A stretch of 64,000 bases of DNA from Bacteroidota bacterium (GCA_025361565.1 JANYKN010000160.1:1-64000); one strand, 5' to 3'. Shown: positions 9,700 to 18,570, numbered from the stretch's first letter. The notes: generated by a model not told the origin, from the letters alone. Numbers and translations: made by a program.

Positions 9700-10040
9700 T
9701 GCTTAAATATTTGGTTGATGTTAATTTGCCGTATTATTTTTCAGTATGGAAAGGTGAAGAATTTATCCATCAGCGGGAAATCGATCCTTTGATGAGCGAT
9801 AGCTTAATTTGGCAATATGCAAAGGAAAATAACCTGACAATTATAACAAAAGACGCTGATTTTTCAGATCGTATTTTATTCCACACTCCACCTCCTCGGA
9901 TCATTCATATTAAATATGGAAATTTGAAAATGAATGAATTTTATAGATTAATTTTAAACAATTGGGAGAATATCTGTGAACTAAGCCAGGACTATAAACT
10001 CGTAAGAGTTTTCAAAGATAGGGTCGAAGCAATAAATTAG
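9699..10040 (+). CDS. DUF5615 PIN-like protein, probable toxin
   Basis: A 113-residue protein with the DUF5615 PIN-like fold. The N-terminal LVDVNLP carries the first acidic residue (D7), and TKDADFSDR carries the central acidic pair (about 61-68). In related modules this is the toxin, a presumed RNase. The start codon overlaps the DUF433 stop. A strong terminator 44 bp downstream closes the two-gene unit. Whether it is active cannot be judged from sequence. Confidence 0.83.
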   Translation: MLKYLVDVNLPYYFSVWKGEEFIHQREIDPLMSDSLIWQYAKENNLTIITKDADFSDRILFHTPPPRIIHIKYGNLKMNEFYRLILNNWENICELSQDYKLVRVFKDRVEAIN

Positions 10041-10083
10041 AAGTTCAATTTTAAAACATAGGGGATGACTCTTGTCTTTGTTC

Positions 10084-10112
10084 AAGCAAGGTTTCCTGAT
10101 ACCTTGCTTTTT
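10084..10112 (+). terminator. Rho-independent terminator of the DUF433/PIN-like operon
   Basis: Perfect 9-bp stem, AAGCAAGGT (10084-10092) and ACCTTGCTT (10101-10109), with an 8-nt loop and a five-U run. Strong terminator structure. Confidence 0.8.
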
Positions 10113-10201
10113 GGCAATTCGCCTCTGGGTTTCTTATGATGCTCCCTGCTTATTTCTGATTTTTCTTTCTAATTTAGCCATCAAAATCAATAGAATATTC
10201 A

Positions 10202-10795
10202 TTGGAAACTGCTGATAAAAAACTGCTGTCTGAAATTAAAAACAATCGGGAGAGCGCTTTTGACGAACTTTTTAGGAAGTACTATAAAAACCTAACTTAT
10301 TTTGCTATTAAAATTGTAAAAAATCGTGAAACCGCAGAAGAAGTTGTGCAGGATCTACTAGTGAATTTTTGGGAAAAACGGCATCAATTGGAACCCACCA
10401 TTTCATTAAAAGCTTATTTATTCAGGGCAGTTTTCAATAATTGTGTTCATTATAATAAAAATGAAAAACGGTTTGAAAAAACCGATGTTTCATTTGCCAA
10501 TGATTTGAGTAGCGATTTTGAAAATTTATTGGAACAAAATGAATTAGAAACACGGATATATGAATTGATTGAGCAATTGCCAACCGAATGCAGGAAAATC
10601 TTCAAACTGAGCCGTTTTGAAGAATTAAAATATAAGGAAATAGCCGCACAGCTCAATATTTCGATAAAAACGGTTGAAACTCAAATGTCAAGAGCTTTAA
10701 AATTTATTAGATTGAATTTGGGTGATTATATTAAAATATTGATATTTATGTTGTTAGAAATTAGTGCATCGACAAGCTCAGCAACCGGAATTTAG
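10202..10795 (+). CDS. ECF RNA polymerase sigma factor
   Basis: A 197-residue sigma-70 family ECF factor. Sigma region 2 spans about residues 12-80 (FDELFRKYYKNL, then AEEVVQDLLVNFWEK). Region 4 spans about 120-170 with the helix-turn-helix YKEIAAQLNISIKTVE. The start is a TTG at 10202: an in-frame stop lies at 10175-10177 and no ATG or GTG is available between. A fecR-type anti-sigma gene follows, so this is a cell-surface-signalling sigma. The last ten or so residues (ISASTSSATGI) are encoded by a dispersed repeat also found elsewhere in the window, so the natural C-terminus may have been replaced. Confidence 0.88.
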   Translation: METADKKLLSEIKNNRESAFDELFRKYYKNLTYFAIKIVKNRETAEEVVQDLLVNFWEKRHQLEPTISLKAYLFRAVFNNCVHYNKNEKRFEKTDVSFANDLSSDFENLLEQNELETRIYELIEQLPTECRKIFKLSRFEELKYKEIAAQLNISIKTVETQMSRALKFIRLNLGDYIKILIFMLLEISASTSSATGI

Positions 10796-10800
10796 CGCTT
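10757..10800 (+). repeat. Dispersed repeat, core TCGACAAGCTCAGCAACC (copy 1)
   Basis: Contains ATCGACAAGCTCAGCAACCG. The same core occurs at 24580-24630 (inverted), 33340-33392 and 43317-43392. This copy overlaps the 3' end of the ECF sigma gene and supplies its stop codon. Confidence 0.7.
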
Positions 10801-10948
10801 CGGCTCCAGTGACCATTATTCATTCATTTATGAATTCACTCATTCATTATCAATCAAATATAAACCGAGGATGAAAATTTGTAACAAGAAATAAATTAAT
10901 CTTGTAGGGGTAAGCAAAGTTTTTTTCCTCTTAGTTCCAGAGACAATT

Positions 10949-11950
10949 ATGAAAGAAAAAAGTAACAATAGTATTGATGATTTGTTGATCAAGTATTTAA
11001 CAGGATTGGCCTCAAAAGAGGAAATTTTGGACTTCGAAAATTGGTCAGATTTAGATGAAAACAACCGTGATTATTATCGGAAGTTTAAATCTGTTTGGGA
11101 ATCATCGTCAAATTTGAAGGAATACAATGATATTGATGTTGAAAGTTCTTTGAAAAATGTGAAAAAACGAATTGATTTTGAGAAAAACAATGAAAAGGCT
11201 GTAGTTCTTTGGATGTTTGCCAGAATTGCCGCAGTGCTTGTTTTCTTTTTTGGCATTTATTTGGTTTTTAAATCGAAAAGTGGTTTAGATGAAAGCAATA
11301 AATTGGTAAAAATTGAAGCTTTAAACGAGAAGAAAACAGTCATTTTGCCTGATAAAACCATTGTGACTTTGAATTTGTCATCTTCGATTGAATATCCTTC
11401 AGAATTCAAAGGCAATGAGCGAAGAGTGAAATTTGAAGGTGAAGCCTATTTTGAAGTACATCACGACAAAAAGAAACCTTTTATTATCGAAACAAGGCAA
11501 TCTGAAGTTAAAGTAGTGGGAACTGCCTTTAATCTTAAAGCAATTGTCAATGATCGGGATGAAAGTATTGTGGTTACTGAAGGTCTAGTTCTATTTTCTG
11601 GAAAAGCCAACAAGACAAAAATTCCTATAAGTTTGAAAAAAGGAGAGAAGGGTATTCTAGTTCAAGAACAAAACCTTTTGTTTAAGGAGGAAAACCGGGA
11701 TTTGAATTTCATGTCATGGAAAACAGGGGTATTTGAGTTCAATAATTCACCGTTAACAGAAGCTTTGATTGTGTTTTCGGGTTTTTATAAATGCAATTTT
11801 AAAGTAATCGACAGTCAATTGAATTCCTATCAAATTAGCGGAAAGTACGAAAAGCTTAAATTGGAAGAATTAATTGAGGTACTTGAGTTGACTATTCAGG
11901 TGAAAATTGAGAAATCAGGGCAAACCTATTTGATAAAAGAGGCAAAATAA
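10949..11950 (+). CDS. FecR-family anti-sigma factor
   Basis: Inner-membrane anti-sigma regulator, 333 residues. A cytoplasmic N-terminal part (about 1-88) is followed by one membrane segment (about 90-108, ending FGIYLVF). The periplasmic FecR domain includes LPDKTIVTLNLSS, EGEAYFEV and VVGTAFNLKA. A C-terminal DUF4974-like domain (about 255-333; YQISGKYEKLKLEELI) would contact a partner. It should hold the upstream sigma factor until an outer-membrane signal arrives. The gap to the sigma gene is 153 bp and contains short ATTC repeats. Confidence 0.9.
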   Translation: MKEKSNNSIDDLLIKYLTGLASKEEILDFENWSDLDENNRDYYRKFKSVWESSSNLKEYNDIDVESSLKNVKKRIDFEKNNEKAVVLWMFARIAAVLVFFFGIYLVFKSKSGLDESNKLVKIEALNEKKTVILPDKTIVTLNLSSSIEYPSEFKGNERRVKFEGEAYFEVHHDKKKPFIIETRQSEVKVVGTAFNLKAIVNDRDESIVVTEGLVLFSGKANKTKIPISLKKGEKGILVQEQNLLFKEENRDLNFMSWKTGVFEFNNSPLTEALIVFSGFYKCNFKVIDSQLNSYQISGKYEKLKLEELIEVLELTIQVKIEKSGQTYLIKEAK

Positions 11951-11958
11951 GAAAAACT

Positions 11959-13212
11959 GTGCATAAATTTTCGAAAATCAAATATAATCCGGTTGCTTTT
12001 AAGTTTTTTATGGCTTGCTTGTTGGTTTGTTTGCACTTAAATTTTGAAATCAAAGCACAAAGTATTCTTTCACACAAACTGAATATTGATTTTGAAAACA
12101 CAAATATTGAGGAAATTCTAAAATATCTGCAAAGCAAAGAAAGCATCAGTTTTTCGTATAGTAAAAGCGTTATTAGCCTGAATCAAAAAGTATCGGTACA
12201 TTATAAAAATGCAGAATTGGAAGAAATTTTAGATGGCATTTTCAGTCAATCGGAAATTATGTATAAGGTAAAATCAGGAATAATTATTTTACTCCGAAAG
12301 CCGCAGAATATAAACAAACTGTTAATTGCCGGAACTATAAAATCAATTGAAAATATGGAACCATTGGAGTTTGTTGGCGTACAACTTATTTCCGGAAGTG
12401 GAGGAACAATCACCGATAGCAAAGGAAACTTTAGCCTGTTGATAAAAAAGCAAGAATTGACAGATTCTATAGTTATCTCATCATTAGGTTTTTATAAGGT
12501 TAGTTTTCCGGTTTCTAGTTTTATGCAAAACACTGGACACATAGTTTATTTGAAGCAAAAAATAATTAACCTGGAGGAAGTGAAAGTTCGGGCGAGTGAT
12601 TTTAAAACATTTTCTGCCGGAAATCATAAAATAATATCGTTTGGTTCTATTTATATTGATACACAAGGACAGCAGACTGCTCTTTTTATCGAAAACAAAA
12701 AAAGGAAAAAAGGAACAATTGGCTCGGTAAGTTACTATCTGTCAAAGAAAGGCAACACAAATTCCCCATTTAGGGTAAGGATTTACGAAAGAGATTCTTT
12801 GACCATGAAACCCGGGCGTGACTTGTTGAATGAAGTGATTATAGCAAAACCCGGAATCGATGGCGGATGGTTTAAGGTTGATGTTTCGCAATTCAATATT
12901 GAAGCACCGGTGCAGGGTTTTTATGTGGCAATAGAGGGTATTTTTCCAAATGATTATTTGAATAAAGAGGAAGATTTTGTGGATATTGCAACGAGCAACG
13001 ATAATTATGTACCAAATTCGATCAGTTACGGTCAGCGACTGGGTTATAGCAATAAAAACGGAGAGGATACCTGGCATCTTTCGCTGGCGCATACCTGGTT
13101 TCAATTAAAAGAGCAAAATTACAATGTGATGATTTCAGCAGAAATTCAAACGAAAAAACATAGAAGAAATAAAATAAAAAATCAGAATGAAAATGATGAT
13201 AAAAACATATAA
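11959..13212 (+). CDS. STN plus carboxypeptidase-regulatory-like protein without TonB barrel
   Basis: A 417-residue secreted or periplasmic protein. After a signal segment (residues about 15-33) comes an STN domain (about 38-112; FENTNIEEILKYL), the module that FecR-type anti-sigmas contact in TonB receptors. A carboxypeptidase-D-regulatory-like beta-sandwich follows (about 115-205). The remaining 200 residues form an unrecognised domain instead of a plug and beta-barrel. The start is a GTG (11959), 8 bp after fecR, so the operon is tight. It overlaps the next gene by 26 bp. It occupies the place of a SusC receptor but cannot be a transporter by itself. Confidence 0.8.
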   Translation: MHKFSKIKYNPVAFKFFMACLLVCLHLNFEIKAQSILSHKLNIDFENTNIEEILKYLQSKESISFSYSKSVISLNQKVSVHYKNAELEEILDGIFSQSEIMYKVKSGIIILLRKPQNINKLLIAGTIKSIENMEPLEFVGVQLISGSGGTITDSKGNFSLLIKKQELTDSIVISSLGFYKVSFPVSSFMQNTGHIVYLKQKIINLEEVKVRASDFKTFSAGNHKIISFGSIYIDTQGQQTALFIENKKRKKGTIGSVSYYLSKKGNTNSPFRVRIYERDSLTMKPGRDLLNEVIIAKPGIDGGWFKVDVSQFNIEAPVQGFYVAIEGIFPNDYLNKEEDFVDIATSNDNYVPNSISYGQRLGYSNKNGEDTWHLSLAHTWFQLKEQNYNVMISAEIQTKKHRRNKIKNQNENDDKNI

Positions 13213-14251
13213 ATCAATTGGCTTTATTCCACTTTGGCTGCTTTTGCAATTGTTTTTTGTAACTGCAACCAATGCGCAATGCGACGATAAACTGGTAGAC
13301 AGAGCTATTGAGAAAAGTGGAAATGATGCTTTATTTATCCGCGAATTTAAGATTAAACAAAGTGACAACGATAGAAAAAAGAAACAGAAAAGGGCTGCCT
13401 CTATTGCAAAATATGATGTGCGGTTAAATCAGGGTTTTGTTTATCGATTCAATGTTGAAAATGATCAAAACAGTGAGTCGAAAGCATTAATTCAACTTCG
13501 AAAAGAAAATCTGATTTTGGCAAGCACATACAATACTGAAAAACAGATTGATGATCAAAATTTTGATTATTTCTGCAAGGAAACTGGACAATATCAGGTA
13601 TACATTTCATTTATTGAAGGTAATTCAGGTTGCGCAGTGGGAATTTTATCGGCAGTTATTCAAGATTCAACTACAGTTGCTTCATTTGCCGATTCAGCAG
13701 GTGTGGAAAATATTTTATACTCCGGAGTTGAGAACTATGTGGATATTGCAGCCTCTGATATTCCGAATGGAAAACTCGAAGTATCAATAAGCAGGGGATC
13801 GATTGTGCCAGAAGGGGGTTTGTATCTCATTCTGGTTGATGATGAAGGGCCGGTTACGGTGAATGTAGTTGCCCGCGATAGCATGAACCGGATAACTGAA
13901 ACATTTAAATCTGAATTTAAAGTATTTAAACCAATATTGCCAACAGTTAGTTTGTTGGGTAGCAGTGGCGGGTTGATTAAAAAAAGTGATATTGTGAATT
14001 CTTTAACCGAATTATCTATAAATAACTGGAATTCTAATTTGAAGTTCAAAATCAAAAATTTTACAATTTCAAACAATTTGTCGGCTGAAGGTGCCTCTGT
14101 TTTGGGAAATAATCGTTTAAGTTTACGACAAATTTCACTGATTAAGGAACTTAGAAACGGCGAAACTTTTTATATAAAAAATATTGAAATTGAAGATTCA
14201 AATGGCAAGGTGTATCAATTGGCACCGCTTGGATTTATTATTAGTGACTGA
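13187..14251 (+). CDS. Secreted protein of unknown function
   Basis: Not recognised. The 354-residue product has a signal peptide (about 1-30, ending TNAQ) and a mature part rich in beta-strand-like sequence, with two immunoglobulin-like stretches suspected around residues 175-250. There is a low-complexity basic stretch near residue 65 (DRKKKQKRAA). It is translationally overlapped by the STN protein gene (26 bp), so it probably belongs to the same sigma/anti-sigma operon and may act with it at the cell envelope. Function unknown. Confidence 0.7.
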   Translation: MKMMIKTYKSIGFIPLWLLLQLFFVTATNAQCDDKLVDRAIEKSGNDALFIREFKIKQSDNDRKKKQKRAASIAKYDVRLNQGFVYRFNVENDQNSESKALIQLRKENLILASTYNTEKQIDDQNFDYFCKETGQYQVYISFIEGNSGCAVGILSAVIQDSTTVASFADSAGVENILYSGVENYVDIAASDIPNGKLEVSISRGSIVPEGGLYLILVDDEGPVTVNVVARDSMNRITETFKSEFKVFKPILPTVSLLGSSGGLIKKSDIVNSLTELSINNWNSNLKFKIKNFTISNNLSAEGASVLGNNRLSLRQISLIKELRNGETFYIKNIEIEDSNGKVYQLAPLGFIISD

Positions 14252-14376
14252 AATTAGAAATTGGTCATTAGAAATTGGAAATTGTTGCGCGATAACTTTG
14301 TTATTTATAAATTTAATACAAGAATGTTTTTTCAGATAAAATGGAATAATAAAGTTCGTAAGCTGGTGATAGATAG

Positions 14377-14412
14377 ATTCCCCATTGGAGAAGGGGGTTG
14401 GGGGATTGATTG
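14377..14412 (+). repeat. C-rich/G-rich palindromic dispersed repeat (REP-like)
   Basis: TTCCCCATTGGAGAAGGGGG followed by TTGGGGGATTGATT. Near copies occur as an inverted pair at 46501-46536 and 46594-46630. It lies immediately before the IS-like end at 14417. Confidence 0.65.
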
Positions 14413-14416
14413 AACA

Positions 14417-14440
14417 TGTCTCGTACTAAAGTAAGTTTAC
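14417..14440 (+). repeat. IS-like terminal repeat, left copy
   Basis: A 24-bp sequence (TGTCTCGTACTAAAG, then TAAGTTTAC) matches at 21 of 24 positions, in inverted orientation, the sequence at 18532-18555. The rest of the 14252-14670 gap holds TTAGAAATTGG direct repeats, the REP-like element and an AT-rich leader, but no gene. Confidence 0.5.
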
Positions 14441-14670
14441 CAAAACTAAATTAAAAAATACAAACTAAAAAACTCAGCTATATATTCCGTTAATCTTTCA
14501 AATTGTCTCTCCAATTTGATTAACGAATAAATAGATTATTAGCATTTTAACTAGGAGCATCCGGATTTATTAATCCAATTTAATTGGCAATGCTTTTGGC
14601 TTTTGTATTAAACCTGCATGTTTAATAGTGGATGTTCCATGTCATTTTTTAACCTTTAAAATATTGAATT

Positions 14671-16599
14671 ATGAAAGCAAAAATTCTTTTTATGTTGATA
14701 ATTGCTATGGCATTTATCCAATTGGGCCATGCTCAAATTACAATTACTGGAACTGTTACTTCGGCAGCTGATGATGGTATGCCATTGCCTGGAGTTACCA
14801 TTATGGAAAAAGGCACTTCGAATGGAACTGTTTCAGATATGAATGGTGCGTATTCCATTATAGTTCAGGATAGTACGTCAATTTTGTTATTTTCATTTAT
14901 GGGAATGAATACGGCGGAACTTCCCGCAAATGGAAAAAAGGTTGTGGATATTCAGCTAGCAAGTTCAGATATAGCTATTGATGATGTTGTTGTAACAGCC
15001 TTTGGCATTAAAAGACAGAGCAAATCAATGAGTTATTCTAGCACTACTACTTCAAAAGCAAAATCGAATAATATTATTATTCGCGGAAATTCCAGTTTAG
15101 GTGGGAAAGTTTCAGGAATGGAAATTAATAGTTCAAAGGGAACTGGATTTAAAAAAATAGAAAAAACAAAGGTCAAAAATGAAATTGGTAAGGACAATGA
15201 ATCTTATTCTACCATCAATGAGAACGAGTTCAAAACGGTAAAATCCAGTCCATTATCCACTTTTTCGATTGATGTTGACAGGGCTTCATACAGCAATGTC
15301 CGTCGTTTTATCAATCAGGGACAAAAACCGCCTGTTGATGCGGTTCGTATAGAGGAAATGATCAATTATTTTAGTTATGATTATCCTGAACCTGAGGGTA
15401 ATCATCCGATTGCAGTTTATTCAGAAATTGCTGCTTGTCCATGGCAAGTAAAACATAAATTGTTGCACATTGGTTTGCAGGGAAAAAAAATCAGCACCGA
15501 AAAACTTCCCCCAAGCAATATTGTTTTCCTTATTGATGTTTCAGGCTCTATGTCCGAAGAAAATAAATTGCCTTTATTGAAAGAAGGTTTTAAATTTTTG
15601 GTCAACAATTTGCGCGAAAAAGACAAAGTGTCCATTGTTGTTTATGCAGGAGCAGCTGGTATGGTTCTGGCTCCAACATATGGCACTGACAAACAAAAAA
15701 TTATTGAGGCGCTTGATAAATTGCAGTCCGGTGGCTCAACGGCGGGTGGCGAAGGCATTAATCTGGCCTATTCCATTGCCAAAGAAAATTTCATTGAAAA
15801 TGGAAATAACCGTGTAATCCTGGCCACAGACGGTGATTTTAACGTGGGCAGCTCAAGCGACAATGAAATGGAACGCTTGATTGAAGAAAAACGGAAAGAT
15901 GGTATTTTTCTTACCTGTCTTGGTTTTGGAATGGGCAATTACAAAGACTCAAAGATGGAAACCCTGGCAGACAAAGGAAACGGGAACTATGCCTACATTG
16001 ACAATATTGAAGAAGCCAAAAAAACTTTGGTCAGCGAGTTTGGTTCAACGCTTTTTGTAATTGCCAAAGATGTGAAACTTCAAATTGAGTTTAATCCGTT
16101 AAAAGTGCAGGCTTACCGCTTGATTGGATACGAAAACCGTTTGCTCAATGATGAAGATTTTGATAACGACGCAAAAGATGCCGGTGAAATGGGAGCGGGG
16201 CATACCGTAACTGCCTTATACGAAATTATTCCTGTAGGTGTTGAAAGTGAATTTATTAAATCGGTTGGTGATTTAAAATATCAAACCAACAAAGTGAGCA
16301 AAGATGCTGCAAATTCAGGTGAGATGGCCAATTTGAGTATCCGTTACAAAGAACCCAAAAGTGTAAAAAGTATTAAGTTTGTAACTCCAATCCAGGATGT
16401 AGAAAAATCCATCGAAAATTGTTCCTCTTTGTACCGCTTTTCTGCCTCTGTGGCTTTATTTGGTATGTTGCTGTGCGATTCTAAATTGGTTTCCAATGTC
16501 GATTATCAAACTGTACTGCAATTGGCATCCAACTCAAAAGGGATCGATAACGGAGGGTATCGGAATGAATTTATTGAATTGGTGAAGAGGGTGGAGTAA
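14671..16599 (+). CDS. SusC-like N-terminus fused to von Willebrand factor A protein (YfbK type)
   Basis: A 642-residue exported protein. Signal peptide 1-21. A carboxypeptidase-regulatory-like domain (about 24-100) leads into DDVVVTAFGIKRQ and IIIRGNSSLGG (near 138), which are the TonB-box region and plug start of SusC receptors. The sequence then switches to a YfbK-type N-terminal region (about 175-270), a vWA domain with MIDAS motif DVSGS (about 290) and ATDGD (about 388), and a C-terminal DUF3520-like domain. The vWA part probably binds a protein partner through a divalent metal at the envelope. No transporter barrel is present. Confidence 0.85.
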   Translation: MKAKILFMLIIAMAFIQLGHAQITITGTVTSAADDGMPLPGVTIMEKGTSNGTVSDMNGAYSIIVQDSTSILLFSFMGMNTAELPANGKKVVDIQLASSDIAIDDVVVTAFGIKRQSKSMSYSSTTTSKAKSNNIIIRGNSSLGGKVSGMEINSSKGTGFKKIEKTKVKNEIGKDNESYSTINENEFKTVKSSPLSTFSIDVDRASYSNVRRFINQGQKPPVDAVRIEEMINYFSYDYPEPEGNHPIAVYSEIAACPWQVKHKLLHIGLQGKKISTEKLPPSNIVFLIDVSGSMSEENKLPLLKEGFKFLVNNLREKDKVSIVVYAGAAGMVLAPTYGTDKQKIIEALDKLQSGGSTAGGEGINLAYSIAKENFIENGNNRVILATDGDFNVGSSSDNEMERLIEEKRKDGIFLTCLGFGMGNYKDSKMETLADKGNGNYAYIDNIEEAKKTLVSEFGSTLFVIAKDVKLQIEFNPLKVQAYRLIGYENRLLNDEDFDNDAKDAGEMGAGHTVTALYEIIPVGVESEFIKSVGDLKYQTNKVSKDAANSGEMANLSIRYKEPKSVKSIKFVTPIQDVEKSIENCSSLYRFSASVALFGMLLCDSKLVSNVDYQTVLQLASNSKGIDNGGYRNEFIELVKRVE

Positions 16600-16651
16600 G
16601 TTAATCAAGTAAAATACTGATTTATTGAATTGTAACTTGATAAGCAATTGG

Positions 16652-16695
16652 TAATTAGTCATTAAAAATAGGGGATTATTCTTAATGGCTAATTA
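16652..16695. terminator. Possible stem-loop between convergent genes
   Basis: TAATTAGTCATTAA (16652-16665) pairs with TTAATGGCTAATTA (16682-16695), one G-U pair, 16-nt loop. No clear U run. It lies between the vWA gene and the convergent secreted-protein gene. Confidence 0.35.
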
Positions 16696-16770
16696 CATTG
16701 GTACTAAAAGAGGCAATTGCCTTGTATCACCTTGTGTATTATATTGGTTGCTCATCAATTAGTATAGTTA

Positions 16771-17532
16771 CTAAGGACAAGTTACAGATGTTCTGATGAA
16801 ATTACCAGTATTATCTATTGTTACACGCCAACATTGACCATCTGGGGATGTTAATATTATCCCATTTGCACTGTTATTTATATACACATCTCCATCTTTT
16901 ATTTCTAATTTAGATTTTGGAGAGGCGGTGCCTATACCTAATTTTGCAGGAGATGTTCTCATCATTATTATATCATCTCCTATAGGGCCCACAGCAAGGT
17001 AGCCGGTAACCACAGTAGAACCATCAACAAATAGTTTATCCCCTGAAATGTCTGTACCTATGCTTACATTGCCAGAATTAAAATAAATATTGTTTTCACT
17101 TTTTGTCCAAATATTTTGAGGTACATCTTTTAAATCATTATAACTACCTGAAAATCCATTTCCGGCTTTTTCTGAGTACAATGCATAGGGGACAGATAAT
17201 AATTGCGAAGTACCCATTTCAACGCCACCAACGGTAATTTTTATAAAATAAGTATTGGCAGCCCAATCAATATCCATGGTTAGAATTGATCCAATGTTCA
17301 GATTTATAATGCCTTGGGCAGTGGTTGTAACATTATGGGTTTCGGTAAAAACAACAGAACCGGACGAGCTTCCCTGCAAAATATCAATAACAATTGATTT
17401 TGCCTGGCTGGCAATTATGTTTCCGCTACCATCCCGCAATACTGCCTGATATTTGAATTGCTGTGGTGCTTGGGCAAATATGCTTGTAACAATTAGAAGA
17501 TATGATATAAGCAGAAGAGTATACTTTTTCAT
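16771..17532 (-). CDS. Secreted cell-surface protein, unknown function
   Basis: A 253-residue exported protein with a signal peptide (1-20, ending IFAQ). The mature start QAPQQFKYQAVLRDGSG is a very common opening of Bacteroidota surface proteins that often carry tail-fibre-like repeats. The SVPYALYSEKA segment near residue 125 closes the first domain. Short glycine-rich repeats follow (VSIGTDISGDKLFVDGS, LGIGTASPKSKLEI), resembling trimeric fibre or adhesin stalks. It begins 4 bp after the stop of the T9SS-sorted protein gene, so the two are co-transcribed. Role unknown. Confidence 0.75.
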   Translation of the reverse strand: MKKYTLLLISYLLIVTSIFAQAPQQFKYQAVLRDGSGNIIASQAKSIVIDILQGSSSGSVVFTETHNVTTTAQGIINLNIGSILTMDIDWAANTYFIKITVGGVEMGTSQLLSVPYALYSEKAGNGFSGSYNDLKDVPQNIWTKSENNIYFNSGNVSIGTDISGDKLFVDGSTVVTGYLAVGPIGDDIIMMRTSPAKLGIGTASPKSKLEIKDGDVYINNSANGIILTSPDGQCWRVTIDNTGNFIRTSVTCP

Positions 17533-17536
17533 AATA

Positions 17537-18025
17537 TTAATTTTTAAGGATTTTAAATGATTTAAGGAATTGATTGTTTTGTGTAATACTTAAAAAGTAA
17601 GCATCTGTGGCATAAGTAGAAAAATCCAGCAAACTTAGTTTATCCAATATTTTGCCTTTCTGAAGCACTTTACCGGAAAAATCGGTAATGGTAAACTGTA
17701 TTTCACTAATTGCATCATTATCAATTTTTAAATTGATGAAATCAGTTGCAGGATTGGGGAATGCCGATATATTGAACATCAATGCAGGTTGCTGAACAAA
17801 GGTTGAAACACTATAAGTACCCTGATGAAATCCTTGGGTAAGGATATTTGTGGCAGCTGAATAGGTTTCGGTTTGCAACTCGCCAACTGACCAGTCCAGT
17901 TGATAACTTGTATTTTTAAACGATTCGCCTGCTGTGCCAATGATTTGAGACTGAACTGTCTGTCCTCTTGTATGGATCGAGATTGCAAAGGACAAGGCAG
18001 CCAACGAGATGAAGAATTTAATCAT
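17537..18025 (-). CDS. Type IX secretion substrate with type A sorting domain
   Basis: A 162-residue secreted protein. Signal peptide about 1-21. The C-terminal 75 residues are a type A T9SS sorting domain: FPNPATDFINLKI, then a strand region with DFSGKVLQ and a YFLSI/KSFKILKN ending. The signal should send it through the type IX system, whose PorV and PorU genes lie at the right end of this window. The remaining 60 residues are too short for a recognisable enzyme, so it is probably a structural or anchoring protein. It is followed by the secreted fibre-like protein gene after 4 bp. Confidence 0.85.
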   Translation of the reverse strand: MIKFFISLAALSFAISIHTRGQTVQSQIIGTAGESFKNTSYQLDWSVGELQTETYSAATNILTQGFHQGTYSVSTFVQQPALMFNISAFPNPATDFINLKIDNDAISEIQFTITDFSGKVLQKGKILDKLSLLDFSTYATDAYFLSITQNNQFLKSFKILKN

Positions 18026-18189
18026 GAGGTTATGATTTAACTGTTAATAATGTATGACATTGCTTTGCTTGTTAAAAATATAAAAAAATTCCGGTTAATA
18101 ACTATGTATATCCATTTAAAATTACATTTAATAAAATCTATTTATAGATTCGATTTAAATTTCATAAATAAATAAATTAAAAAATTAAT

Positions 18190-18570
18190 TTGACGAGAAC
18201 TAATGATTAAAATCAAAGAAAGTATCGTCAACTAGAGCGGAACCGCTGCTGGTTAAGGCCTAGCCTGCCATAAGGGAGTTTGAGGTAAGAAAACGACTTG
18301 ACAGTGCTTGGACTTCGACTCCTATTGCTGCTTCTATATTTGAACGCACGAGGATTGTCAATGAGTTCCAACTAGATAATACGTGATTACATGAGGAATG
18401 TACATGAGTATAAATAGAATGGTATTTGAGACAATCACGGGGAGACTAAAATTCGATTGGTTTTTTTCAATTCCCAGCGAATCAAAGCGTCAACCCTTGA
18501 CTTGCGGATTTCAGGTGTTTTATTTAAAACAGTAAACTTATTTCAGGACGAGACATCCATAGAGTCAATA
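18190..18570. mobile_element. Probable insertion-sequence remnant or structured non-coding segment
   Basis: This part of the 672-bp gap has noticeably higher GC than its flanks and several short palindromes (GCGGAACCGC at 18237, GGCCTAGCC nearby). It ends with an inverted IS-like terminal repeat at 18532-18555. No intact transposase frame is present; reading the minus strand near 18465-18530 gives a short stretch, TPEIRKSRVDALIRWELKK, broken by stops. I cannot name an IS family. Confidence 0.35.
18532..18555 (-). repeat. IS-like terminal repeat, right copy (inverted)
   Basis: On the minus strand it reads TGTCTCGTCCTGAAA then TAAGTTTAC, 21 of 24 identical to 14417-14440 in the opposite direction. 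The pair brackets about 4.1 kb containing the vWA fusion and two secreted-protein genes. Confidence 0.5.

Noticed and set aside
18404-18535. A 43-residue ORF (MSINRMVFETITGRL start) in the gap before the hypothetical gene
   Set aside because: It ends in the IS-like terminal repeat, has no recognisable family, and lies in a block that reads better as a transposon remnant or non-coding sequence.
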